DNA of 64,000 nt from Chitinophaga polysaccharea (GTDB lineage: Bacteria; Bacteroidota; Bacteroidia; Chitinophagales; Chitinophagaceae). The stretch is from the NCBI RefSeq assembly GCF_902150045.1, contig NZ_CABFVU010000001.1, forward strand, positions 310,001 to 374,000. Reading direction: 5' to 3'. A program made the position numbers and the translations under genes. This document shows positions 17,260-27,721 of the stretch, piece after piece (positions within the stretch are counted from its first letter, which is position 1; each line of letters starts with the position of its first letter). A model generated the notes under the pieces. The model was not told the origin of the DNA and did no database searches. It worked only from the letters and a program-made list of their open reading frames with translations.

Positions 17260-18834
17260 ATGAAATTCAAGCAAATTGTTACGACTGTTTTCCTCAGTGC
17301 TGTAACGGCAGCTGCCTCCATATTTGTGTATGGCAAATATTTCCAGCCGAAGCAGCCGATTGTTTTCCAGAACGGTACCGAAATCCCTGTTAACTACGCC
17401 CGTTATATGCCGGGCACAGAAGGGAATGCAAATGCTACCCCACCATCCGATTTTACGACCGCGGCAAAGGCAGCTGTGCCCGGTGTAGTACATATCAAAA
17501 CAAAGATCAACGCCAGGCAGGTAACCAATGGCAATAACCTGCAAAGAAGACGCAGTATCCTGCAGGATCTTTTTGGAGATGATTTTTTTGGAGATGAATT
17601 TAACGGCGGCGGAGATGGCCGCAGATATTACATTCCGGGCCAGATGGCTTCCGGTTCGGGCGTACTGATCTCTGCAGACGGGTACATTGTAACCAACAAC
17701 CACGTAATTGCCGATGCAGATGAGATCAGCGTTTCCCTCAGCAATGAAAACAAAGTATTCAAAGCTAAACTGATAGGTACAGACCCCAGCACAGACCTGG
17801 CCGTTATTAAAATTGACGCCAAAGATCTTCCTTACCTGTTGTATGGTAACTCCGATAACGTGGAAATAGGACAATGGGTACTGGCCGTGGGTTATCCGCT
17901 TAACCTGGACGCAACTGTAACTGCAGGTATTGTGAGCGCCAAATCCCGCTCTATAGGTATCAACAGGAGCGGCGGCCGGGTGAACAGCGCTATCGAATCC
18001 TTTATACAAACCGATGCTGCTGTGAACCAGGGTAACAGTGGCGGCGCGCTGGTGAACACTGCCGGTGAACTGGTAGGTATCAACTCTGCCATTGCCTCTC
18101 CCACCGGGTCTTATGCGGGTTACTCCTATGCAATCCCGGTAAACCTCATCAAAAAAGTAGTAAATGATATCCTCAAATACGGTAACGTTCAAAGGGCTTA
18201 CCTGGGTGTAAGATATGCGCCTTCTTCCCTCATCGCCAATATGAGCGATGAACAGCTGAAAGATGCAGGTATTAAAAGAGATGTAGACGGCGTACAGGTA
18301 ACCGACGTGTTGCCCAACAGCTCCGCTGCTGCCGCAGGCCTCCGTACTGGTGATGTGATCACCGCAGTGAACGGCGTAAAAATCCCCAGCACTTCCCAGC
18401 TGAGCGAACAGGTAGCACGTTACAAACCTGGCGATAAGATCAGCTTAAGCTTCCTTCGCAACGGTAAGGAAATTACCATAAACAACGTGGTAATGAAGAA
18501 CCTGAAAGGTAACACAGACCTGGTAAAGATCACTGCGCTGGACCGTTTGGGTGCAGATCTCTCTGAGCTCGACAAAGACCAGGCAGCCCGTTTGGGTGTG
18601 AATGGCGGTGTGGTGGTAAATGATATCGGCAACGGTATCCTGAAAAAACAAACCTCCATGGCCCCCGGCTTTGTGATCCTGAAAGCAGGCAATACACAGA
18701 TCACCTCTGTGGATGACCTCAGCAATGCAGTGGAAAAACAAAAGAACCTCAAGCTGATAGGTTTCTATCCTGAAAGAGGCGGAAATATCTATTACTATAA
18801 TATTGTTACAGGCGCCGGCGCCGAAAACCTTTGA
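17260..18834 (+). CDS. degP: Do-family periplasmic serine protease (HtrA/DegP)
   Basis: 524 residues. An N-terminal signal anchor/peptide (about 5-25) leads to a trypsin-like domain with triad His148 (VTNNHVI), Asp179 (STDLAVIKI) and Ser260 (QGNSGGALV), then two PDZ domains (about 300-400 and 415-510). It degrades or refolds damaged envelope proteins. Single gene with its own promoter and strong terminator. The odd acidic/glycine stretch LFGDDFFGDEFNGGG (104-118) lies where the family has the LA loop. Confidence 0.93.
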   Translation: MKFKQIVTTVFLSAVTAAASIFVYGKYFQPKQPIVFQNGTEIPVNYARYMPGTEGNANATPPSDFTTAAKAAVPGVVHIKTKINARQVTNGNNLQRRRSILQDLFGDDFFGDEFNGGGDGRRYYIPGQMASGSGVLISADGYIVTNNHVIADADEISVSLSNENKVFKAKLIGTDPSTDLAVIKIDAKDLPYLLYGNSDNVEIGQWVLAVGYPLNLDATVTAGIVSAKSRSIGINRSGGRVNSAIESFIQTDAAVNQGNSGGALVNTAGELVGINSAIASPTGSYAGYSYAIPVNLIKKVVNDILKYGNVQRAYLGVRYAPSSLIANMSDEQLKDAGIKRDVDGVQVTDVLPNSSAAAAGLRTGDVITAVNGVKIPSTSQLSEQVARYKPGDKISLSFLRNGKEITINNVVMKNLKGNTDLVKITALDRLGADLSELDKDQAARLGVNGGVVVNDIGNGILKKQTSMAPGFVILKAGNTQITSVDDLSNAVEKQKNLKLIGFYPERGGNIYYYNIVTGAGAENL

Positions 18835-18872
18835 TCCCCTTATTAAATAATTGGGTTTAGGTCTTAAAAGAG

Positions 18873-18909
18873 AAAGTCCCGTTTCCGGTAAGCCGGAGCG
18901 GGACTTTTT
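18873..18909 (+). terminator. Terminator of htrA
   Basis: Stem AAAGTCCCG / CGGGACTTT extended by TCCGG / CCGGA, then five T. Confidence 0.88.
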
Positions 18910-19050
18910 CCTTTAAGTCGTACATGCGCTGCCTGGAGAAGCGGGTCATGCAATCAGTCATTTTATGAAAACCTGTTAGAAAAGTAGTCTAAGCATACGA
19001 TAAGTTAGAGGGGCATTCCGTAAACGGGATAATCGGCTTAGCCAACGCAT

Positions 19051-19084
19051 AAAAAAGCCGGTTGAGCGATGTCTCACCGGCTTT
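19051..19084 (-). terminator. Terminator of the LytTR response-regulator operon
   Basis: Stem AAAGCCGGT(T)GAG / CTCACCGGCTTT, followed by T on the minus strand, 25 bp behind the regulator's stop. Confidence 0.82.
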
Positions 19085-19108
19085 AATAATTAAAATAATT
19101 TAATAATA

Positions 19109-19870
19109 TTATAAGTTGATCACCCCTTTCAGCTGGGTAAAGAACTCATCTTTTTTGCGGGAAGAGATGGGAATATTCTTCTGATCGCTCATTACTACGG
19201 CAGTTCCCAGCCCTTTAATGATCTTCACAATGTGATGAATATTAATGAGGAAAGATTTATGCACCCGGTAAAATCCTTTATCAGACAGCATTTCCTCATA
19301 TTCCTTCAACGACTTGGAGATCAGGTGGGATACATTATTGATCAGCTGAATTTTGGTATAGCTGTCGAATGCCTCACAATAGATAATATCCTTCAGATCG
19401 ATCACGTTATACCCGTCATTCACCGGTATAACGATCTTGGAGAAGGCGTTATCATTATTCTTTACATAATCTTTCAGTATGGACGCCAGTTCATTCAGCC
19501 GTCCTTTCTTACTCTTCTTCACTTTCTCCAATGCATCTTCCACTTCGCTTACCTTGATTGGTTTCAACAGGTAGTCGAGTGCAGCAAACTTAATTGCCTG
19601 CAATGCATATTCCTGGAAAGCGGTGATAAAAATAACCTCAAAGTTCAGCACCGGAAACATTTCCAATAGCTGGAATCCATTGTGTGGCGGCATCTCAATA
19701 TCAAGAAACAGAACATCAATGGGGTTATTCTTTATCATTTCTGCCGCCTCATTGATATTTTGCGCTTCACCGACAACTGTCACATCTTTGCAGTAGTTCT
19801 CGAGTATATTGCGTAAAATATGAATGTTGCGGACTTCATCGTCTACAATGGCAGCTTTTATATTACTCAT
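19109..19870 (-). CDS. LytTR-family response regulator
   Basis: 253 residues. Receiver domain (1-120) with acidic pair AIVDDE and phospho-acceptor Asp57 (FLDIEMP), followed by a LytTR DNA-binding domain (about 145-250; YRVHKSFLINIHHI). The start overlaps the kinase stop by 4 nt (ATGA), so the two are translated together. It would be phosphorylated by the upstream kinase and bind direct-repeat operators. Targets are unknown. Confidence 0.93.
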   Translation of the reverse strand: MSNIKAAIVDDEVRNIHILRNILENYCKDVTVVGEAQNINEAAEMIKNNPIDVLFLDIEMPPHNGFQLLEMFPVLNFEVIFITAFQEYALQAIKFAALDYLLKPIKVSEVEDALEKVKKSKKGRLNELASILKDYVKNNDNAFSKIVIPVNDGYNVIDLKDIIYCEAFDSYTKIQLINNVSHLISKSLKEYEEMLSDKGFYRVHKSFLINIHHIVKIIKGLGTAVVMSDQKNIPISSRKKDEFFTQLKGVINL

Positions 19871-22797
19871 AACATCTTAACAATGGGAATCAGTATTTCA
19901 ACTAAGGTACCTTCCTTATTGCCGAAACCAGATTTAAATTTATCAATTATTTCTAACTTTCCAACACTTCCATTAAAAGATTTTATAATCTGCAACCGCT
20001 CCTTAATCACGCTAAGTGCAGTAGACTCGTGTTTAATGAGTCTTGAACTTTTAATGTTGTTCGACTTATCCCAACCTATTCCGTCGTCATCTACCGAGCA
20101 GTACAGCAGGTCGTCCACCATTTCCAGGCGGATTTCCAGGTAACCGCTTATATTCTTTGGCGCAAGGCCATGTTTAATTGCATTTTCCACTATCGGCTGA
20201 ATGATCATGGGTGGGATGTAGATAGTATACTCCTTCAAAGCATCCTCCATAATAAAGTGATAGGTAAAGGAATGAGCAAACCGGATCTTTTCCAACTCCA
20301 GGTAACGGGTCAGAAAGGCGATTTCCTCTTCCAGTGATATATACGATTTCCTGGAGTTATTGAGCATCTGCCGCATAAGCGTAGCAAAGTCTGCCAGGAA
20401 ATTCAGTGCCTGTTTCTCTTCTTTTTCCAGTATCAGGTGCTGTACTGAGTTCAGCGAGTTAAAAATAAAATGCGGGTTCATCTGGTTGGTCAGCGCTTTG
20501 GCTTCCAGCTCTGCGATGCGCCGGTTATACTCCGTTTTACGTTTTTCCGCCTGTTTGATCCGCCGGACGATATACCGCAAACCTACCAGCACGAGTAATA
20601 AGCCGGCCAACAGCAGGATGCCCCTCGCCCACCATTGCTGGTACCACCTGGGCAGGATACTTACGTTTATAATTGCTGGTTTGGACCAGTCGCTTTTGTA
20701 CTTTTTAGCCCTGAGCATCAGGGTGTAGTTGCCCGGTTGCAGGTCGGGGAACGGGATGATGTTAGACATGGTGGTGACCCATCCGCTGGTGGTATCTCCC
20801 GAAAAATTATACTGGTATTCCACCAGCTCCGGCAGGTCAAAGACGATGGTGCCGAATTCCGCTTCAAAAGAGGCTTTACGTTGATAAAGATGCACAAAAT
20901 TATTGGACGCCAGGAAAGTGCTGTCGCCATACCGGATGTTATTCAGGTAAATCACCGGCGGCACAGTATCCACCGGGATATGATCTGCATTAAAATAACA
21001 CAACCCGTTGGAAGTGGCAATATACAGTATATCCTTATCAGCGTATACTCCGCGGATGTCGTCGGAGGGCAGGCCATCGCTGGAAGTGATATTACGTGTG
21101 ATCGTCTGCGTTTTTATGTCGATCACAGACACACCGCGGTTAGTAGCCACATACAACCGGCCAATGCCGTCGTAATAAAGCTGCTGGCAGATATCGCTGG
21201 CGAGATCGTTGACGGTAGACAGGTGTTTGATCACCCTGTTGTTCTGCATCACGTAAATTCCCTGGTCGCTGGTACCTATCCACAAGGAGCCATCCAGCCA
21301 TTTCAGATCCTTGATACCGACCTTTTGCAGGGTATCCACAGCAGCGGGCTGCAGTAGCCGCTCCCTGTCTGTACAAAAGAACAGGCCGCTGTTGGTGCCT
21401 ACGTAATAAGCAGAGTCGTTGATACTGGCCAGCGAGGTAACCAGCATATCGAGGTCGTTGATAGCATAATTATCGGGCACCACCACCTGGTTCTTTGCAG
21501 CGATCCTTATTTTACCACCGGGTGATACATCCACATCTTTCAGCATTTTTACAGCCGTGATGAGAGATGATTTACGGGACAGCGTGTTGAATTTGTACAA
21601 ACCGTTATCCGTTCCAATCAGCACATTATCGTTGCTATATGGGGTAATGGAAAGCACGCTGTTACGGCCGGAAGTAGTATCCAGCGTATATTGGCGGATA
21701 TTGTTATGGGCATCTATGGTATTGAGCACACCTGCGTTCTGCCCGATAAGCAGCAGGTTATTCTTTTTGTCTTTGCTGATACTGAAGATAGAATGGGAAT
21801 AAAGCCCGTTGGTATTATCGAGATAACTGAAATAAAAATTTTTGTAGGGGATATTATATACGCCATCGCCAAAAGTGGTGATCCAGATATTACCGTCCCT
21901 GTCTTTCAGCAGCGAGGTAATAAAGTGGTTATCCAGCAGGCGGATCACATTTCTTTCTCCTTTAAAATAGCCTTTGAGAAAATAGAGCGCACGCTGGGTA
22001 CCGATCCACAGGTTATCGCTATCAATGCATATGTGGCTGATATCATCCCTGATCCCCCATTCTTCTCCATTGAAAAAACGTACAGCATCTTTCCCTTTGT
22101 AGGAATACAGGGTGTTCCGGATGATCACGATCGGGCTTTCATTGATGCGGGCCTGGAAATTGGTATCTTCTAACGGGAACGGGGATACGGGATAGATCTG
22201 TTGCTGCGGGTTACCGGGATCCGTCAGGCTTTCGAGATGAAAGGAAGCCTGCAGCGGGTGAAAGATGCTGTCATTACGCATCAGGAAGTACAGGTCAGCC
22301 CCGGAGGCGCCCAGTTTATCGTAAATTGTTTTTCTGCCGTTGTATTGAACAATCCGGTTGTTGGTATTGAGGAACCAGATGTAGCCGCCTTTGCCTTCAA
22401 AAGCGTACTGCATGTAGTGGCTACGGCTGTTGAAGATGAGGGAGGAGTCGTTTTCTTCGCTATGGATCATCGACTTCTGATAAAAGGAAGGCTTTCCGTT
22501 GAGGGTGAAAAACCACACTCTTCCTTTGGAGTCGGCGGCGAGTTTCACCACTTCATTATCTGTAAGACCGTCTTTTTTGGCGTAGTTGCGGAACCGTTTA
22601 CCGTCGAACTTACTAACGCCGGTGGGAGTTGCAAACCATATGAATCCGTCTTTATCCTGCACAGCAGCATAAACAGTAGCGTTGGCCAGCCCGTCCTTCA
22701 CATTATAGTTACGGATCATCAGGCCCTGGGCCAGGGATGTTGTAACAGTGCAAAGGAAGACCGCCCCCCATAACATTATGAAACGGTTCAAGGGCAT
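19867..22797 (-). CDS. Sensor histidine kinase with two-component propeller sensor (LytS/YehU type)
   Basis: 976 residues. Signal peptide (1-23), about a dozen two-component regulator propeller repeats (e.g. DGLANATVYAAVQDKDGFIWFATPTGVSKFDG), a Y_Y_Y domain (about 640-705), one TM helix (about 720-742), a short coiled coil, and a His_kinase domain with His776 in NQMNPHFIFNSLNS. The ATP-binding part has VENAIKHGL and DDGIGW. The large periplasmic sensor points to an outside ligand, often a glycan in Bacteroidota, but no sugar-use genes are near. Partner: the LytTR regulator. Confidence 0.93.
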   Translation of the reverse strand: MPLNRFIMLWGAVFLCTVTTSLAQGLMIRNYNVKDGLANATVYAAVQDKDGFIWFATPTGVSKFDGKRFRNYAKKDGLTDNEVVKLAADSKGRVWFFTLNGKPSFYQKSMIHSEENDSSLIFNSRSHYMQYAFEGKGGYIWFLNTNNRIVQYNGRKTIYDKLGASGADLYFLMRNDSIFHPLQASFHLESLTDPGNPQQQIYPVSPFPLEDTNFQARINESPIVIIRNTLYSYKGKDAVRFFNGEEWGIRDDISHICIDSDNLWIGTQRALYFLKGYFKGERNVIRLLDNHFITSLLKDRDGNIWITTFGDGVYNIPYKNFYFSYLDNTNGLYSHSIFSISKDKKNNLLLIGQNAGVLNTIDAHNNIRQYTLDTTSGRNSVLSITPYSNDNVLIGTDNGLYKFNTLSRKSSLITAVKMLKDVDVSPGGKIRIAAKNQVVVPDNYAINDLDMLVTSLASINDSAYYVGTNSGLFFCTDRERLLQPAAVDTLQKVGIKDLKWLDGSLWIGTSDQGIYVMQNNRVIKHLSTVNDLASDICQQLYYDGIGRLYVATNRGVSVIDIKTQTITRNITSSDGLPSDDIRGVYADKDILYIATSNGLCYFNADHIPVDTVPPVIYLNNIRYGDSTFLASNNFVHLYQRKASFEAEFGTIVFDLPELVEYQYNFSGDTTSGWVTTMSNIIPFPDLQPGNYTLMLRAKKYKSDWSKPAIINVSILPRWYQQWWARGILLLAGLLLVLVGLRYIVRRIKQAEKRKTEYNRRIAELEAKALTNQMNPHFIFNSLNSVQHLILEKEEKQALNFLADFATLMRQMLNNSRKSYISLEEEIAFLTRYLELEKIRFAHSFTYHFIMEDALKEYTIYIPPMIIQPIVENAIKHGLAPKNISGYLEIRLEMVDDLLYCSVDDDGIGWDKSNNIKSSRLIKHESTALSVIKERLQIIKSFNGSVGKLEIIDKFKSGFGNKEGTLVEILIPIVKML

Positions 22798-22917
22798 CGA
22801 ATCATTTTAACGGTTTAATTGTGGGAAACACAGTTATTAAGTATTACGGATGGCGGATCATTACGGGAATTTCCATAAAAATCCGTTACCCGTAATACTT
22901 AATGTGATACTTCTTTC

Positions 22918-24393
22918 CTAGTACGCTCTTGCAAACAGCACTCTTTCCCTGGAAGGTTTACCGGTTAGTATGCATGTACCGGCTTCCTGCGGATTATTGA
23001 GCGGGATGCAGCGTATTGTCGCTTTTGTGCGTTCTTTGATCTGTTCTTCCGTTTCGGCGGTACCGTCCCAGTGGGCAGATACAAAACCGCCTTTTTCGTC
23101 CAGCACTTTTTCAAATTCTTCAAAGGTATCTACACGGGTAATATGACTATCGCGGTAAGCTTTTGCCTTATTGAAAAGATTAAGTTGTATTTCTTCGAGC
23201 AACGCGGCGATACGGGCTGGTAAACCATCGAGCGACAGGCTCATTTTCTCCCTGGTATCGCGGCGGGTTACTTCCGCCACATTATTCTCCAGGTCTCTCG
23301 CGCCAATGGCTATACGAACCGGAACGCCTTTCATTTCGTACTCCGCAAATTTCCAGCCAGGACGGTTGTTGTCAGAATCATCGTATTTCACGCTGATCCC
23401 GGCGTTTCTCAGTTCCTTTACAATAACGTTTACCCTTTCATCCAATCCTGCTTTCTGGTCGGGCCCTTTATAAATAGGTACGATCACCACCTGGATTGGG
23501 GCAATTTTTGGCGGCATCACCAGGCCTTCATCATCGCTGTGCACCATGATGAGCGCGCCGATGAGACGGGTAGACACTCCCCAGGAAGTAGCCCAAACGT
23601 GTTCCAGTTTATTTTCCCTGTTGGAGAATTGTACGTCAAATGCTTTGGCAAAGTTTTGTCCCAGGAAGTGGGAAGTACCGGCCTGCAGGGCTTTACCGTC
23701 CTGCATCATAGCTTCCACGCAATAGGTTTCCACGGCGCCGGCAAATCTTTCGCTGGGCGATTTCAGTCCGCGCACCACGGGCACGGCCATATAATTTTCC
23801 GCGAAATCCGCGTAGATGTTCAGCATCTGTTCTGTTTCCGCAATAGCTTCTTCTGCAGTGGCATGCGCGGTATGCCCTTCCTGCCAGAGAAATTCGGTAG
23901 TACGCAGGAACAGGCGGGTACGCATTTCCCAGCGCACCACGTTTGCCCACTGGTTGATCAGGAGGGGTAAATCGCGGTAAGACTGGATCCAGTCTTTATA
24001 TGTATTCCAGATAATCGTTTCAGAGGTGGGGCGAACAATGAGCTCTTCTGCCAGTTTGGCTTCCGGATCCACGATAACGCCGCCGCCATCAGGATCGTTT
24101 TTGAGGCGGTAGTGGGTTACCACGGCGCATTCTTTCGCAAAGCCTTCTACGTGGGCGGCTTCCTTACTTAAAAAGCTCTTAGGGATGAACAGGGGGAAAT
24201 AAGCATTCTGGTGGCCGGTTTCCTTGAACTTGCGGTCCAGCACATCGCGCATGGCCTCCCACAAAGCAAATCCATATGGTTTTATCACCATACATCCTTT
24301 CACAGCAGAATAATCTGCCAGTCCGCCTTTCAATACCAGGTCGTTATACCATTTGGAATAGTCTTCCGAGCGGGCCGTAATCTCTTTACTCAT
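22918..24393 (-). CDS. proS: Prolyl-tRNA synthetase, archaeal/eukaryote-type
   Basis: 491 residues. Class II aminoacyl-tRNA synthetase: motif 2 [29 protein letters not shown] in motif 2's entry, an anticodon-binding domain near 290-390, and a C-terminal zinc-type domain ending in RAY, with the terminal Tyr typical of the archaeal type. The bacterial editing insertion is absent and the length fits the type 3 enzyme. Loads tRNA-Pro in the cytoplasm. Confidence 0.95.
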   Translation of the reverse strand: MSKEITARSEDYSKWYNDLVLKGGLADYSAVKGCMVIKPYGFALWEAMRDVLDRKFKETGHQNAYFPLFIPKSFLSKEAAHVEGFAKECAVVTHYRLKNDPDGGGVIVDPEAKLAEELIVRPTSETIIWNTYKDWIQSYRDLPLLINQWANVVRWEMRTRLFLRTTEFLWQEGHTAHATAEEAIAETEQMLNIYADFAENYMAVPVVRGLKSPSERFAGAVETYCVEAMMQDGKALQAGTSHFLGQNFAKAFDVQFSNRENKLEHVWATSWGVSTRLIGALIMVHSDDEGLVMPPKIAPIQVVIVPIYKGPDQKAGLDERVNVIVKELRNAGISVKYDDSDNNRPGWKFAEYEMKGVPVRIAIGARDLENNVAEVTRRDTREKMSLSLDGLPARIAALLEEIQLNLFNKAKAYRDSHITRVDTFEEFEKVLDEKGGFVSAHWDGTAETEEQIKERTKATIRCIPLNNPQEAGTCILTGKPSRERVLFARAY

Positions 24394-24677
24394 AAAAATT
24401 ATACCTTATTTATATATCTTTTGTTTTAAGCTATTTCCGGTTAAATTTGTCGAGACAAAATTAAATCCGGCGGCCGGTTGCCAAAGGCCGGATTGGCTTA
24501 GTTTTTGTCCAATTTACATTATGAAGAAATTCCACAAACATAGATGAAAAACATAACGTTGCAAACACTTATCATAAAATAATATAACGTAGCCTGTGTT
24601 ATTGTAACTTTCTTCCTGTTAAATCCGTTAAAAAGAAGTAAATTTACTATACGAATCACGCTTAAAATATATTTCAA

Positions 24678-25688
24678 ATGAAGCCTATAATATACATTGG
24701 ACTGGCAGCATCGCTCGCACTGGGAGCGTGTTCCAGTACCTACAAAACGGCTCAGACTCCGGATGATGTATACTATTCTCCGCGTCAGCAGCAGCGTACC
24801 TATGCCTCCAGCAATGGCTCCAACGGCAACAGCCGTCAGGATGAAAATGATGCCAACTATGTAGAAGGCACCCAGGATGATGGCGGTACCTATGTAACTT
24901 ACCAGGACGACGATCAGGGTGATTACCAGCGTCGTTTAAACCGTTTTGGCAGTGGCAGCAACTATTCCGGCGATTACTGGGATGGTTATAATGCAGCTTC
25001 CAACCTGTACATGAGCAGTGGCTTTGGACTGGGCTACGGCAGTGGCTGGGGACTTGGCCTGGGTTACGGTTATCCATACAGTGGTTTCTATGGTCCTTCT
25101 TTCGGCCTGGGATTAGGCTGGGGAATGGGCGGTTTCTATAGCCCATGGAGCACCGGCTTCTACGGCGGATGGGGTTACCCATATGTAGGCAGCTACTGGC
25201 CTTCTTACTACTATCCATATTATGGCGGCGGATATTACGGCCACGGCGGTTACTACGGTGGTGGCGGATATTACGGCCACTATGTGACCCGTCCTTCCAA
25301 CTCCTACGGATCTGTAAGAGGCGGCAACGAACGCGTTCGCAGAACTCAGTATACCAACAGCGGCGGTACTGGTGGTGGTGGTTATACCCGTCCTTCCCGG
25401 ACCGGTACTTTCCAACCTGCTAATGGCGGTTCATCCACCAATGAAAGACCACGCCGTGTATTCCAGCAGTCCAGTTCTGAAAGGCCTGTTACAAGACCTA
25501 CTTACCAGAACAGCAACAATAACGGCGGTAATAACTATTCCCGTCCGCAAAGAGCAGAATACAGCAGACCTGCTCCTACCCCGGCTCCAAGTTATACACC
25601 TAGTTCAGGCAGTGGCCGTGTAGGTGGTGGTAACTCCGGCGGCGGAGGTGGTGGTGGCTATAGCCGTCCATCCAGAGGAGGCCGTTGA
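24678..25688 (+). CDS. Glycine/tyrosine-rich lipoprotein
   Basis: 336 residues. Lipobox LGAC at about 15-18 marks a lipoprotein. A short charged region is followed by a long Gly/Tyr/Trp/Ser tract (about 95-210, many YGGG and GLGLGYG units) and then a Ser/Pro/Arg/Gly tail. Such low-complexity envelope proteins occur in Bacteroidota; no function is established that I can name. The composition suggests an unfolded or stacked surface protein. Confidence 0.75.
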   Translation: MKPIIYIGLAASLALGACSSTYKTAQTPDDVYYSPRQQQRTYASSNGSNGNSRQDENDANYVEGTQDDGGTYVTYQDDDQGDYQRRLNRFGSGSNYSGDYWDGYNAASNLYMSSGFGLGYGSGWGLGLGYGYPYSGFYGPSFGLGLGWGMGGFYSPWSTGFYGGWGYPYVGSYWPSYYYPYYGGGYYGHGGYYGGGGYYGHYVTRPSNSYGSVRGGNERVRRTQYTNSGGTGGGGYTRPSRTGTFQPANGGSSTNERPRRVFQQSSSERPVTRPTYQNSNNNGGNNYSRPQRAEYSRPAPTPAPSYTPSSGSGRVGGGNSGGGGGGGYSRPSRGGR

Positions 25689-25708
25689 TAATAAAAATCA
25701 TTAACTAG

Positions 25709-25742
25709 ATAAGCGTAGCCTAAAAACCTACGCTTATTTTTT
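25709..25742 (+). terminator. Terminator of the Gly/Tyr-rich lipoprotein gene
   Basis: Stem ATAAGCGTAG / CTACGCTTAT followed by T8. Confidence 0.85.
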
Positions 25743-25845
25743 TATCTCGCACACGTTTTGCCAGTTCAGCACGTTATACTAATCGCAGCATACGTTAGCG
25801 ACCGTTAATTAACCTGCAGCAAATCTCATTTTAAGAATACAGATT

Positions 25846-27399
25846 ATGATTAAAAGACTTTATCCTCTTTTAGGTGGCTTGTTTATATCTGTGACAGCCC
25901 TCGGCCAGAGTTCCAACGATGCATTGCTTTATTCCCCGATGCAGCCTCACGGTACAGCCAGAACACAGGCATTAGGCGGCGCCGGCGTTGGACTCGGAGG
26001 AGATTATTCATCCGCTCATATTAACCCGGCAGGTATCGCCATCTTCAAAACCGGTGAATTCCATATTTCGGGTGGCGTAGGCATCTCTCAAAATACCTCT
26101 AACTACCTGGGTAATTCCCAGCTTGACAACAAAGGTAACCGCAGCAATTTCCAGTTGCCCTCCATAGGACTGATCATGGCTACCAATAAAAACAACGGCA
26201 GCAGCACCTGGAACAATATTACCTTTTCACTGGGTATGGACCGCATCGCCAATTACAACAACGAAATTACCATTGCAGGCCACAATACAAAATCATCCTA
26301 TTCCGACCGTTTTGTAGATGACATCTTTGATGGCACCTCCGCTACACAGGCGCTTGGCGCTGATCTTGGGTTCAGCACCGGTTTGCTGGCAGATTACCAG
26401 CCCACTACCGGCAACAAACAACCCATGACCCTCGCCTCCCCGTCCCGGCAAATAGGCGGGCTTACTGAAGGCATACAGCAAAGAGGTACCCTGAAAACGG
26501 AAGGCGGTATGAACGAATATACCTTTGCCATTGGCGGTAACTATGGCGATCGCCTCTATATCGGCGCCAGCCTGAACCTGCCCAGCATTAATTATAAGGA
26601 ATCGCTTTCCTGGTCAGAAGATGATGCCAGCAGCGATAAAGGCAACAACTTTGGTTACTTCGATTACTACAAGGACCTGAAACGTACCGGTCTTGGTGTT
26701 GGCGGTAAAATTGGTATCCTCTATAAAGTGAGCGACCACTTCAGACTGGGCGGTACTTTCGTTACTCCCACCTGGTATTCCCTTCACGACAGCTACAGCT
26801 CAGAACTTCACTCAGATATAGAAGATGGAGCGGGTGAAGTAATCTCCAGTTCGTTTGATCAAACACAGGGTTATCCAGTTGAATATGATTATAACTATAC
26901 TGCGCCTTTACGTGCAGCTGCCGGCGCCTCTTACTTCTTTGGTAACCTGCAGGAACCACAGAGCACACAGGGCTTTATTACTGCCGACTATGAGTTCGTG
27001 AATACTCCTTCCGGAAAATTCAGGATGAAAGACGACAGGGCCGGGGAAAAAAGTCTGAACGATAACATCAGCGCTGTTTATAAATCTACTTCCAATATTC
27101 GTGTAGGCGCCGAGGTTAAATTTATGGCGATATACGCGGTAAGAGCGGGTTTTGCTTCCTATGGCAATCCATACAGCGATGATGCGTATAATGCAGGCGT
27201 AAATGCTTCCCGCAAAGTTTACAGCGGTGGTATTGGCTTCCGTAACAAAGGTCTTTATGTAGATGCTACTTACAGCTATACACAGGGTAAAGACAGGTAT
27301 CAGCCTTATACCGTGTATGAAGCTGCGCTGAGCCCTGCAGCCGCTACGCTTGATTATACAAGAAGCAATATTTTGCTTACAGTTGGGTTTAAATTCTAA
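25846..27399 (+). CDS. OmpP1/FadL-like outer-membrane porin
   Basis: 517 residues with a signal peptide (cleavage near ALGQ, residue 21). The start of the mature chain, ALLYSPMQPHGTARTQALGGAGVGLGGDYSSAHINPAGIA, carries the family's GGA..AL..D.s....NPAG pattern of the plug hatch. The rest is alternating beta-strand and ends in VGFKF, an aromatic C-terminus. FadL-family channels bring hydrophobic compounds through the outer membrane. Substrate unknown. Confidence 0.82.
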   Translation: MIKRLYPLLGGLFISVTALGQSSNDALLYSPMQPHGTARTQALGGAGVGLGGDYSSAHINPAGIAIFKTGEFHISGGVGISQNTSNYLGNSQLDNKGNRSNFQLPSIGLIMATNKNNGSSTWNNITFSLGMDRIANYNNEITIAGHNTKSSYSDRFVDDIFDGTSATQALGADLGFSTGLLADYQPTTGNKQPMTLASPSRQIGGLTEGIQQRGTLKTEGGMNEYTFAIGGNYGDRLYIGASLNLPSINYKESLSWSEDDASSDKGNNFGYFDYYKDLKRTGLGVGGKIGILYKVSDHFRLGGTFVTPTWYSLHDSYSSELHSDIEDGAGEVISSSFDQTQGYPVEYDYNYTAPLRAAAGASYFFGNLQEPQSTQGFITADYEFVNTPSGKFRMKDDRAGEKSLNDNISAVYKSTSNIRVGAEVKFMAIYAVRAGFASYGNPYSDDAYNAGVNASRKVYSGGIGFRNKGLYVDATYSYTQGKDRYQPYTVYEAALSPAAATLDYTRSNILLTVGFKF

Positions 27400-27430
27400 C
27401 TTCAAGAAAATTATCCTGTTAAAAATTTTT

Positions 27431-27462
27431 ATATCCCGGAACTGTCAAAGGTTTCGGGATAT
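27431..27462 (+). terminator. Terminator of the FadL-like gene
   Basis: ATATCCCGGAAC pairs with GTTTCGGGATAT (one G-U), then a T-rich run. The rest of 27463-27721 is AT-rich with a repeated AACCCATTTT (about 27604 and 27658) and no gene that I can support. Confidence 0.8.
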
Positions 27463-27721
27463 TTTATTGTGATGATATTCACTGATATTTTCTATATGTA
27501 AGAAGAAAGCTTTACTCTTTCAAAGTTTATATATAATTTTATCCCGTCAACATATTGCATGTTTTTTTATACTCCCAAAATTTGACAGAGTATATATTAC
27601 GGAACCCATTTTGAAAACCATGTTTTGCGTATCATGAGATTCCTGCTGTATTAGTCAACCCATTTTAACCCAATACCAGCACAGATTTCACTATTATTTT
27701 ATTCTTCACAATAAATTCTAT

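Noticed and set aside
20635-21357. 240-residue frame opposite the histidine kinase
   Set aside because: Mirror of a well-supported propeller-kinase gene; no independent evidence.
24685-25218. 177-residue Cys/His-rich frame opposite the Gly/Tyr-rich lipoprotein
   Set aside because: Produced by the repeated codons of the sense gene.
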